DNA of 10,795 nt from an uncultured Lachnospiraceae bacterium (GTDB taxonomy: Bacteria; Bacillota; Clostridia; Lachnospirales; Lachnospiraceae). A model generated the notes under the pieces. It was not told the DNA's origin and ran no database searches. It saw nothing but the letters and a program-made list of their open reading frames with translations. Positions 1-6,435 of this stretch are shown piece by piece (the stretch's first letter is position 1; every line of letters begins with the position of its first letter). The stretch is from NCBI GenBank assembly GCA_910585465.1, contig CAJUEW010000039.1, positions 1 through 10,795 on the forward strand, in the 5' to 3' direction. Both the position numbers and the translations under genes were made by a program.

Positions 1-324
1 AATGAAGAACACCTGACACAACAGCAGCTTGCCCAGCAGACCGGCAGAGGACTCCGGCATATCCAAAACATAGAAAAGGGGCGGGTCAATGCGTCTATTG
101 AAGTCCTTGCCGATGTAATCTACCGGCTTGGTCTTTCGGCAGATGTTTTGTTTTATCCGGATATGCCGCAACTGGAACAGCAGACAAAGCAGCTACTGTG
201 CAAGTTCGCGGCCTGCACAGAAGATGAAAGGGCGTTTCTGCTGAAAACCCTAGACTGCATGGCAGAGCAGATGCTTAGCCGACATGAAAGAGCAGCCGGA
301 GATAAAGCAGCCGAACAAGGCTAA
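1..324 (+). CDS. XRE-family helix-turn-helix regulator, 5' end missing
   Basis: The window opens inside an open frame (frame 1) that runs 107 codons to a TAA at 322-324, so the start codon and first helix lie outside. Residues 5-36 of the visible part read as the rest of a Cro/C1-type HTH: LTQQQLAQQTG, then a recognition helix with RHIQNIEKGR, then IEVLADVIYRLGL. This is a typical small DNA-binding repressor fold. The tail (about residues 50-107) is helical and charged with no second domain that I recognise. Proteins of this size and layout are common in integrative elements of Clostridia, but nothing here proves mobility. The target is unknown. It is transcribed toward the response regulator gene, and both probably end at the shared hairpin at 465-509. 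Confidence 0.85.
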   Translation, partial: NEEHLTQQQLAQQTGRGLRHIQNIEKGRVNASIEVLADVIYRLGLSADVLFYPDMPQLEQQTKQLLCKFAACTEDERAFLLKTLDCMAEQMLSRHERAAGDKAAEQG

Positions 325-464
325 AACCCCACTGGTCAGATTATTTGTGCCTATTATCCCTTTTGGTTCCTATAATTCCCAATACATATAGCATACAAGA
401 GGAAAAGCAATTTACCGGCAAGATTGCAGCAAGATTTCGGCAAGGTTTTCCCCATAATTCGACA
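325..464. other. Gene-free stretch between XRE gene and terminator
   Basis: No frame here shows a plausible start, ribosome site and protein-like composition; the minus-strand open frame crossing 354-728 is a shadow of the response regulator gene. The only structure I see is the triple short repeat at 418-450. Confidence 0.5.
418..450 (+). repeat. Three short direct repeats, 11-bp period
   Basis: GCAAGATT at 418-425 and again at 429-436, then GCAAGGTT at 440-447, each separated by 3 bp, giving a period of 11 bp (about one helical turn). It lies just before the terminator, in non-coding DNA. It could be a small protein-binding array or chance; the copies are too short to decide. Confidence 0.4.
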
Positions 465-509
465 AAAAACGGGAGTGCCAAAGCATATTACTTCGGTACT
501 CCCGTTTTT
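465..509. terminator. Strong bidirectional rho-independent terminator
   Basis: The arms at 465-479 and 495-509 pair over 15 bp (AAAAACGGGAGT with ACTCCCGTTTTT plus inner CC/GG and one G-U pair), around a 15-nt loop. On the + strand the stem is followed by a T-rich run (505-516); on the minus strand it ends in a T run (469-464). It sits between convergent genes and would stop both the XRE transcript and the response regulator transcript. The TAA stop of the response regulator (508-510) lies in the base of the stem. Confidence 0.88.
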
Positions 510-1215
510 ATTTTTTACCAGTAGGGGGCAAAAACTTATAGCCGACCCCTCTGGAATTTTGAATGTAGTTTTTTCCAACATCTGCCAGCTTTTTATAAAG
601 ATTTCCGATATGTGAGCGAACTGTATTTTCGCCGTTAATCCCCAAATCATCGCCCCATATTTGCCGGTATAGCTGTTGGCGGGTAAAAATCTGGCTTGGA
701 TGGCTTGCCATATAATATAGTAAATCAAATTCTGTCCGGGTTAGTTCCAACGGTTCTCCGTCAATAATCACATGGCGATAAATGGGGTTGATAATCAGTT
801 CTGTTTCAAATACAAGTGGATATATTTTGTTGTCTGCTTTTTTGGCATCTAAATATAGTTGTATTAAAGAATTTGCCTGTGCTACACAGATGCTTATATT
901 CACCGATTGCTCCAAATAGGCATTTATACCAGCATGGAATAATGAAATTTTTTCAGACACACTCAATTTTGGCACAATAGCCATAATTGGTAAAGGGCTT
1001 GTTTCCCGTATAAGGCGAATGATCTCCGCATTATGTTTTTCAAATGATTGGATACACATAATGACCAGGCAATATTCGCTGGACAAAAGCAAATTTAAGG
1101 CTTCCTTTACGGACATCGCATAACTGACATCCGCACTGGCATTTTGCATAAATTTTTTTGCAAATTGAAAAGCCGTTAGATCGTCACCTATGGCTAATAT
1201 CCGTTTTGATAACAT
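508..1215 (-). CDS. OmpR/PhoB-type response regulator with degenerate receiver
   Basis: A 235-residue protein in two parts. Residues 3-120 follow the receiver fold (ILAIGDD at 7-12, predicted alternating strands and helices). Residues about 134-229 form a clear winged-helix DNA-binding domain (LELTRTEFDLLYYMA, FTRQQLYRQIWG, NTVRSHIGNLYKKL, SRGVGYKF). The receiver keeps the acidic pair (D11, D12), but the phosphoacceptor position in LVIMCIQ is C54 instead of Asp, the switch Thr position is V81, and the conserved Lys position in AYLEQSV is Q103. It is therefore unlikely to be phosphorylated by a histidine kinase, and no kinase gene is in view. The start chosen is the ATG at 1215, because AGGAGG lies 6 nt upstream; an in-frame ATG at 1248 would add 11 residues but lies upstream of that site. 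It follows nadE on the same strand after a 111-bp gap and may have its own promoter. Confidence 0.88.
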   Translation of the reverse strand: MLSKRILAIGDDLTAFQFAKKFMQNASADVSYAMSVKEALNLLLSSEYCLVIMCIQSFEKHNAEIIRLIRETSPLPIMAIVPKLSVSEKISLFHAGINAYLEQSVNISICVAQANSLIQLYLDAKKADNKIYPLVFETELIINPIYRHVIIDGEPLELTRTEFDLLYYMASHPSQIFTRQQLYRQIWGDDLGINGENTVRSHIGNLYKKLADVGKNYIQNSRGVGYKFLPPTGKK

Positions 1216-1221
1216 TACGCG

Positions 1222-1227
1222 CCTCCT
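1222..1227 (-). promoter_or_regulatory. Ribosome binding site deciding the response regulator start
   Basis: AGGAGG on the minus strand, 6 nt before the ATG at 1215. It supports that codon over the upstream in-frame ATG at 1248. Confidence 0.75.
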
Positions 1228-1269
1228 TTCCTCACTATAAAAAGGCATCCGTTATTTATGGTATGGCTT

Positions 1270-1298
1270 TGTTTATCTTGAAGCAAATTGACTGTCAA
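1270..1298 (-). promoter_or_regulatory. Possible promoter and palindrome upstream of the response regulator gene
   Basis: The minus strand has a perfect -35 hexamer, TTGACA (1298-1293), and 17 bp further a weak -10-like TAAACA (1275-1270, three of six consensus bases). The -35 is part of an odd-centred palindrome, ATTGACAGTCAAT (1287-1299), which could be an operator. I see no clear terminator after nadE, so the regulator could also be read through from the sirtuin operon. Confidence 0.35.
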
Positions 1299-1326
1299 TG
1301 GCAAATATGCTTTGTCTGTTAAAAAT

Positions 1327-2091
1327 TTATTGTTTTTTATATGCTGGTATCGGAAGCAGCTTATGAAGATTTTGCCTGTGGAGTCTGTCAATTTTTTCTT
1401 TGACAGCCCCATCCTCACATACGCCGGTTATCATGTATCTGCTCAAGGTCTGATACGAAAATCCCAGCTTTTCTTCATCGGAGCTTCCGCTCAATCCATC
1501 ACTTGGTGTTTTTTCAATCAATTCCTCCGGTAAACCCAGCGCATATCCCAATTCCTTGACTTCCTCCACCAGAAAATCAGAAAGCGGGCTGAAATCACCG
1601 GCAGAATCACCGTATTTCGTTGAATATCCCACATAATCCTCGGAACGGTTGCAGGTGTTTGCCACACGCCCGCCGCCCGGCAGACTTTGTGCAACAGCAT
1701 AAAGCGTTGTCATGCGGATACGGGCAGGAAGATTGAGTTTGCTGTCCTTTGATAATTCCGGGCTTCCCACTATATTTTGAAAGGCAGAATCCTTCTCCAA
1801 TTCCTGGCACAGCGCAGCGACGGCTGTTCCAATATTCACGGCCAGATAGGGAATACCCAAAAAATCAACCAGCCTTTTTGCGTCCTCAATATCTGACTGT
1901 ATTCCATTTGGCATCAGTACACCGACAACCCGCTCTTTGCCAAGAGCCTCTGCACACAGCGCTGCCGCTACACTGGAATCCTTTCCGCCTGAAATCCCAA
2001 TCACAGCAAAACAGCCTTTCCCGTTTTTCTCAAAATAATCACGAATCCATCTTTTCACATTTTCTTTTACTTGGTAGGGATCGTTAAGCAT
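1327..2091 (-). CDS. nadE: NH3-dependent NAD+ synthetase
   Basis: NadE catalyses the last step of NAD+ synthesis: nicotinic acid adenine dinucleotide plus ATP plus ammonia gives NAD+, AMP and pyrophosphate, in the cytoplasm. With the start used here the protein has 254 residues, the usual length for the short ammonia-using form; there is no N-terminal nitrilase-type glutaminase domain. The ATP-pyrophosphatase loop SGGKDSS is at residues 34-40. Further family blocks are NLPARIRMTTLYAVAQ, then NRSEDYVGYSTKYGDSAGD, then TPSDGLSGSSDEEKLGFSY. The ATG at 2091 has AGAGGTG about 7 nt upstream. An in-frame GTG at 2100 would overlap the pncB stop as GTGA and add three residues, and I cannot exclude it. 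It is the last gene of the sirtuin/NAD-salvage operon, and the ammonia released by the nicotinamidase encoded two genes upstream is a substrate of this enzyme. Confidence 0.96.
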   Translation of the reverse strand: MLNDPYQVKENVKRWIRDYFEKNGKGCFAVIGISGGKDSSVAAALCAEALGKERVVGVLMPNGIQSDIEDAKRLVDFLGIPYLAVNIGTAVAALCQELEKDSAFQNIVGSPELSKDSKLNLPARIRMTTLYAVAQSLPGGGRVANTCNRSEDYVGYSTKYGDSAGDFSPLSDFLVEEVKELGYALGLPEELIEKTPSDGLSGSSDEEKLGFSYQTLSRYMITGVCEDGAVKEKIDRLHRQNLHKLLPIPAYKKQ

Positions 2092-2096
2092 CTGAT

Positions 2097-3560
2097 TCAC
2101 ACCTCTTGCTCCATGTTTCTCGTTTCATCCAGCAGGTTCATTTTCATCTCGTAATACGCCGGACTCATATCCAGATAATGCCGGTGGGGATTCTCAAACC
2201 GTTGTTCTTCCGGCCAGATTTCGGCGTCCAGTTGTTTCTTTACATACTCCCGGATTTCATCCAGAGATTGCGCCGGAGTTATCCGTTTGCCGTCTTTTAC
2301 TGCTGGTTTTTGTAGTTTCCTTGCGGTACAGTTCTCAAAATGGCGGTTCTTCCACGGCTTTTCCGGGTCAATATAACGGTACGGGCTGTTCAAGTCCACG
2401 GTTTCCTCTGGGCCTGTAATCAGGTCAGCCACAGCCTGACCGCAATCGCCATATATCCGATAGACCTGTTTCAAGCCCGGATTTGTAATTTTCTCCACAG
2501 TTTCCGACACCTTAATTCTCGGAGCAAAGACACCGTTTTCCTCCACCGCTGCGATTTTATAAACTGCTCCGAATACCGGGTCGCTCTTTGCTGTAATCAG
2601 CCGCTCACCCACGCCGAAGCTGTCAATCTGTCCGCCTTGGTTCAAAATAGAAGTGATGGTATATTCATCAAGGCTGTTTGATACAACAATTTTGCAGTCC
2701 GTAAGCCCTGCATCGTCCAGCATTTTCCGAACCTTTTTGGAAAGATAGGCTAAATCCCCGGAATCCAGCCGGATTCCTTTCAGCCGCCGACCCATTGGTT
2801 CCAGCACTTTTTTAGCGACACGGATCGCGTTGGGTACGCCAGAATGAAGCACATCATAAGTATCTGCCAGAAGCACTGCATTGTCCGGGTAGATTTCCGC
2901 ATATCGTCGGAATGCCTCATATTCATCTTTGAAATACATCACCCAGCTATGGGCCATCGTCCCATTTACCGGAATCCCAAACTCCTGGCCGGCCATCACA
3001 GTTGCCGTACCAGATGCTCCGCCAATATATGCCGCTCTCGCTCCGTAGACTGCCGCATCCATATTGTGCGCCCGTCTTGCTCCAAAGTCGGAAACCTGCC
3101 GTCCCTGTGCCGCCCGGACAATCCGGCTGGTCTTTGTCGCAATCAGAGATTGGTGGTTAATCTGCGTGAGAATCGCCGTTTCAATCAACTGCGCATCTAT
3201 CAGTGGGGCAGATACCGTAATTATGGGTTCATTGGGGTACATGATTGTTCCCTCTGGAAAAGCATAAATATCCCCAGAAAATCGGAAGTCTTTCAGATAT
3301 TCCAGAAATTCTTCCGAAAATAGGTTCAGAGAGCGGAAGTAAGCAATGTCCTCTCTGTCAAAGTGAAGATTCTCCACATATTCAATGACCTGCTCCAGTC
3401 CTGCGAAAATCGCATAGCCGCCCTGATCCGGATTTTTACGGTAAAATACATCAAATACCACCTTTTGCGGCTCTTTCTGACTGGCAAAATATCCGTTTGC
3501 CATTGTCATCTCGTATAAATCCATCATCATACTGATATTTCTTTTATCAAACTGCGCCAT
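2097..3560 (-). CDS. pncB: Nicotinate phosphoribosyltransferase
   Basis: PncB joins nicotinate to PRPP, with ATP hydrolysis, to give nicotinic acid mononucleotide (NaMN), the entry step of the Preiss-Handler salvage route. The 487-residue product has the expected length and conserved blocks: FDVFYRKNPDQGGYAIFAGL near residues 36-55, DFGARRAHNMDAA (158-170), GTMAHSW (200-206) with H204 as the likely phosphorylated His of the family, RLDSGD (264-269), and SNSLDE (294-299) followed by SFGVGERL. The open frame extends upstream to 3683, but the ATG at 3560 is preferred: GAGGAGG lies 9 nt upstream, and the protein family begins just before the DLYEMTMANGYF block. The start overlaps the end of the HD-nicotinamidase gene by 14 bp, which suggests coupled translation so that nicotinate made by one enzyme is used by the next. 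Confidence 0.96.
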   Translation of the reverse strand: MAQFDKRNISMMMDLYEMTMANGYFASQKEPQKVVFDVFYRKNPDQGGYAIFAGLEQVIEYVENLHFDREDIAYFRSLNLFSEEFLEYLKDFRFSGDIYAFPEGTIMYPNEPIITVSAPLIDAQLIETAILTQINHQSLIATKTSRIVRAAQGRQVSDFGARRAHNMDAAVYGARAAYIGGASGTATVMAGQEFGIPVNGTMAHSWVMYFKDEYEAFRRYAEIYPDNAVLLADTYDVLHSGVPNAIRVAKKVLEPMGRRLKGIRLDSGDLAYLSKKVRKMLDDAGLTDCKIVVSNSLDEYTITSILNQGGQIDSFGVGERLITAKSDPVFGAVYKIAAVEENGVFAPRIKVSETVEKITNPGLKQVYRIYGDCGQAVADLITGPEETVDLNSPYRYIDPEKPWKNRHFENCTARKLQKPAVKDGKRITPAQSLDEIREYVKKQLDAEIWPEEQRFENPHRHYLDMSPAYYEMKMNLLDETRNMEQEV

Positions 3561-4698
3561 GCTCCACCGCCTCCTCAAAATCCCTATCATGTTGTCTTTG
3601 CATGATATGGCAGCTCTCCATTGTCTGCAATGCCGCCCTGTGTTTATCCGGTGTAGTTCCCGCACAGCAGGATGCGTCCACATAGATTGGCACTTCCGGC
3701 ATATATGCCTTTAGTAAGAGAGCATTGGAAATCACACATACATCCGTACATAGGCCAATCAGTTCAATTTCCTTTATGGGCCGTTCTTTATGGATTGCCT
3801 TCAGATCCTCCGCAAGCCGCAGCGATGCAAAGGCTGGCTTATCATAGACGGCCCCGTTTCGTTCCACCTGCACCTTTGCCAGCTCCTGTACTAACTGCCA
3901 TCCTTTTGTGCCAGCTACACAATGCTTTATCGGCAACAGCTTTCCTTCCTGAGTAGAAAGATAATCTTCTGTATGGGTATCCATTGAAAAAAACACATGA
4001 CCGGGATATTCTCTGGCTTTTTTTGCAGCAGCATTTACCATGTATTCCGCCTCTTTTGTTCCAAGCGCCCCTGTTATAAAATCATTCTGCATATCTACAA
4101 CAATTAAATAGCGGTCAGGAGTGTCCACAGGTTTTATCCCCTGCATCTGGCCGATTAAATTCTTTGCAAAAGCCATTAGTCCTTTTGCTTCCTCTGTCCG
4201 TAAATATTTTATATCCAGTCCATTAGCGGCCAGACGGAATCTGTCCAGTGCATCCGCATCCTTGAAAATCTCATACAGCAATAATCCATGCTCCAAATTT
4301 TTATCTGTGATTGCTTTTTTTCCAGCTTCATCGGAACAGTCATGATACGCTATGACGGCATACGTTCTCCTATCGTACTCGAAACCATGATTTTTACAGT
4401 AGTCGGCATACGCATCCGCTGCCCTCTGCCCATGCCCAACATCCAGCCAGTCATCCAGCCTTCTGGAATCATGGAACGCAGCAGCAGCCCCCAACGCATC
4501 CTTATCCTTTTCTGACAGTCCCTGACGCTGTGCGATTATCAGTGAATAGAGCATTACACGCCTGCAATGTGCGACTGTGTGCTTTTCACTGTCCTCCAAT
4601 GTAAACGTAACCTGATTTTCCAGAATATCATTCCACTTATCAAATACAGGTTTTATCCGTTTCCATTCCGGTAATCCCTCCATCCATTTTTCCTGCAT
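3547..4698 (-). CDS. HD-domain phosphohydrolase fused to nicotinamidase (PncA-like)
   Basis: This is a 383-residue, two-domain protein. Residues 1-190 form an HD domain with the full metal ligand set: H44 (TVAHCRRV), H76-D77 (AFHDSRR) and D147 (FKDADALDRFR), plus further histidines at 89 and 119. Residues 196-383 form an isochorismatase-type cysteine hydrolase of the nicotinamidase group. The likely triad is D202 (VVDMQNDF), K287 (YDKPAF) and C321 (LCTDVCVI); likely metal ligands are D240, H242 (MDTHTEDY) and H259 (IKHCVAGT). The C-terminal half should convert nicotinamide to nicotinate plus ammonia. The HD substrate is not visible from sequence; a nucleotide or phosphoester is the family norm. 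A stand-alone nicotinamidase is only about 180-210 residues, so the fusion is unusual. The ATG has GAGG 7 nt upstream; the gene begins 4 bp after sirtuin 3 ends and overlaps pncB by 14 bp. I leave the symbol blank because of the fusion. Confidence 0.93.
   Translation of the reverse strand: MQEKWMEGLPEWKRIKPVFDKWNDILENQVTFTLEDSEKHTVAHCRRVMLYSLIIAQRQGLSEKDKDALGAAAAFHDSRRLDDWLDVGHGQRAADAYADYCKNHGFEYDRRTYAVIAYHDCSDEAGKKAITDKNLEHGLLLYEIFKDADALDRFRLAANGLDIKYLRTEEAKGLMAFAKNLIGQMQGIKPVDTPDRYLIVVDMQNDFITGALGTKEAEYMVNAAAKKAREYPGHVFFSMDTHTEDYLSTQEGKLLPIKHCVAGTKGWQLVQELAKVQVERNGAVYDKPAFASLRLAEDLKAIHKERPIKEIELIGLCTDVCVISNALLLKAYMPEVPIYVDASCCAGTTPDKHRAALQTMESCHIMQRQHDRDFEEAVEHGAV
3570..3576 (-). promoter_or_regulatory. 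Ribosome binding site deciding the pncB start
   Basis: GAGGAGG on the minus strand, 9 nt before the ATG at 3560 and inside the 3' end of the upstream gene. It argues against the longer open frame starting at 3683. Confidence 0.75.
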
Positions 4699-4702
4699 AG
4701 CC

Positions 4703-5542
4703 TTACCTCGCTTTCACGATTTCACGCAACGCCGCTGCAATATCCTGATCCACACCAATGGACTTTCCCTGTATCCCGTCAGGAATGTAAATCTCACCTT
4801 TGTTGAAAGTAATATACTTTGCATGAGGTTCTGCTGCCGTAAGCTGCATAAATGGCATTTTTATCATCTGATTGCGCCAGCCAACACCAAACTCTAAAAT
4901 GACAAGTTTTTTTCCACGCATACGATTTACAAATCCCTGATAGCGGGCAGCTTTTTCCTGCCAGTTCTTTTTCCCCTGAAAAGAGGAGTACTCCCCATAA
5001 TTTACTTCCATACTCCCGCCGCATTTTGGGCATCTGGGCAAAAGTCTTTCCGGCACTCTGCCATCTGTTTCCGCCTCTGCCATGCGAAGAACTGCCTCCC
5101 TGTCTGGATAGACTTCATCACAGCAGCCCTTTGTGCAACGCATTTCTGTCAGCTTGCCTTCCATTTCAAATACACGTTCTTCCTCGAAACCTGCCGGGAT
5201 AAAGTGATCCTCCCCATTGGACGTAACAACAAAATAATCCTTTTCTTTTACAAGTTCATACATATCCTTCATAATCTGCGTCGGTTCATCCTGTAAACAC
5301 TTTTCTTTGATGATCCGGCTGAAATATGCCCATCTTTCTTCCTCGGAAGAATAGGAAACAGCCATCCCCTGCAAAATACAGTAAATACCATATTTTTCTC
5401 TGAAATCACCCATTCTTTCACGAAACCACGCATCATCCGCAAATAAATGATACCCCTCTGCTATGGATAATCCGTTGCTGGCCCCGATCAACACCCCGTC
5501 CGCTTCACTGATGATTTGCTTTATTTTCTGATATACATTCAC
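4703..5542 (-). CDS. Sirtuin-family protein 3, divergent active site
   Basis: This 279-residue paralog of the two upstream sirtuins has the same order of blocks: nucleotide loop GASNGLSIAEGY (20-31), YFVVTSNGEDHF (103-114), zinc-site cysteines C136, C140, C171 and C174, and a late GVG (219-221). Key positions differ from its sisters. The TTNxD motif has become TSNGE (Asp to Glu at 111); the Gln of the xQGxx motif is E128; the GVGxMTP segment reads GVGWRNQ. It may be catalytically altered, or a regulatory or scaffold subunit, although the structural zinc site is intact and the frame is open throughout. The start is a GTG that shares bases with the TGA of sirtuin 2 (GTGA), pointing to translational coupling. 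An ATG four bases on is out of frame. The family normally binds NAD+ and acts in the cytoplasm; whether this member uses NAD+ is uncertain. Confidence 0.9.
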   Translation of the reverse strand: MNVYQKIKQIISEADGVLIGASNGLSIAEGYHLFADDAWFRERMGDFREKYGIYCILQGMAVSYSSEEERWAYFSRIIKEKCLQDEPTQIMKDMYELVKEKDYFVVTSNGEDHFIPAGFEEERVFEMEGKLTEMRCTKGCCDEVYPDREAVLRMAEAETDGRVPERLLPRCPKCGGSMEVNYGEYSSFQGKKNWQEKAARYQGFVNRMRGKKLVILEFGVGWRNQMIKMPFMQLTAAEPHAKYITFNKGEIYIPDGIQGKSIGVDQDIAAALREIVKAR

Positions 5543-6429
5543 TTTCCTGTCCCTGCCTTTCCTTTCATAATCTGTTTTAAATCCCGTAAGGTTTTCGATA
5601 AATCACCATTTATATACAGGCTTTTATTTTTCAAATGCTCTGGGGAAGAAGAATCTTCCTGATTCATACAGACATAAAAAGCACCTTTGTTTTTATATGC
5701 CATTTCCCAAAAGGGCAATTTAATAATACCAGGCGTCATTTCTCCTACCCCTAATTCCAGCAGCAAAACGCTTTTTGCCTTTTCTTTTGTCAGACATTGT
5801 TTCAGAAAAGATTCGTAGCGTATTACACCATCTTTCCAGTCCCGCCCCTCCAGAAACGTATCATCTCTTACCCACGGAACCATGATCCGTCCACATTCCC
5901 GGCATCTTGGAAGCAGTTCCGAAGGTATCCGCATTCCCAGCATATTTTCACACATCTCCCGGATGATGTTCTCATTCGGATAAATCCGGTCATGGCAGGG
6001 CTGGCTGCATTGAAAATAGCCCACATTCCCCTGATAACTGCAAATAGAATTTTGGGGAAATACCCGTTCAAACTGCATATCCACATTGGTTGTTAATACA
6101 AATACTTCTTTTCCACTTACAATTTCCGCCAAGTCATAATAGGTCTGCCCCGTTGGAGCATCCCACAGGCTTTGTATATAGCGTGCGTAAAAAGCCCACT
6201 GTTGTTCTGGTGAAGAATAGCAATAATAAAATCCTGCAAAGGGAGATTGAAAGCCATATGCTTCTTTAAAATCCTGCAACTGTCCTTCCAGATAAGGCAT
6301 CCAATGGTAGTGATTATAGCCTGCTGCACTGGAAAGCCCGGAACCACCTCCAATCACAACTGCATCTACCTGACGGATTTTTTCTGCCAAGAGTTCCAGA
6401 TTTTCTTTATTCTTCATTCTTTGCACCAT
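5539..6429 (-). CDS. SIR2-family protein 2, class M-like sirtuin
   Basis: A 296-residue NAD+-binding sirtuin. Visible blocks in order: Rossmann loop GGGSGLSSAAGY (27-38), segment KEAYGFQSPFAGFYY (55-69), TTNVD (113-117) with the NAD-contacting Asn and Asp, YQGNVGYFQC (132-141), zinc cysteines C141, C145, C176 and C179, GVGEMTPG (227-234), and CMNQED with N256 near the nucleotide site. In classical deacetylases the catalytic base is a His in an HG motif; here the equivalent is Q133-G134. As I recall, a Gln there marks class M sirtuins, which are protein ADP-ribosyltransferases rather than efficient deacetylases. The product released from NAD+ would be nicotinamide, the substrate of the nicotinamidase in the same operon. 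It starts 6 bp after sirtuin 1 ends with no clear Shine-Dalgarno sequence, so it probably depends on re-initiation by ribosomes from the upstream gene; M5 is an alternative start. No membrane segment or signal peptide is seen. Confidence 0.92.
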   Translation of the reverse strand: MVQRMKNKENLELLAEKIRQVDAVVIGGGSGLSSAAGYNHYHWMPYLEGQLQDFKEAYGFQSPFAGFYYCYSSPEQQWAFYARYIQSLWDAPTGQTYYDLAEIVSGKEVFVLTTNVDMQFERVFPQNSICSYQGNVGYFQCSQPCHDRIYPNENIIREMCENMLGMRIPSELLPRCRECGRIMVPWVRDDTFLEGRDWKDGVIRYESFLKQCLTKEKAKSVLLLELGVGEMTPGIIKLPFWEMAYKNKGAFYVCMNQEDSSSPEHLKNKSLYINGDLSKTLRDLKQIMKGKAGTGK

Positions 6430-6435
6430 ACTTTT

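Noticed and set aside
354..728. 124-residue minus-strand open frame
   Set aside because: It crosses the terminator hairpin and overlaps the response regulator winged-helix region in another frame; a shadow.
1215..1418. 67-residue minus-strand open frame between nadE and the response regulator
   Set aside because: It overlaps the 3' end of nadE in another frame and has no ribosome site or recognisable features.
3561..3683. 41-residue N-terminal extension of PncB
   Set aside because: It lies wholly inside the upstream gene, has no family similarity, and the internal ATG at 3560 has a strong ribosome site.
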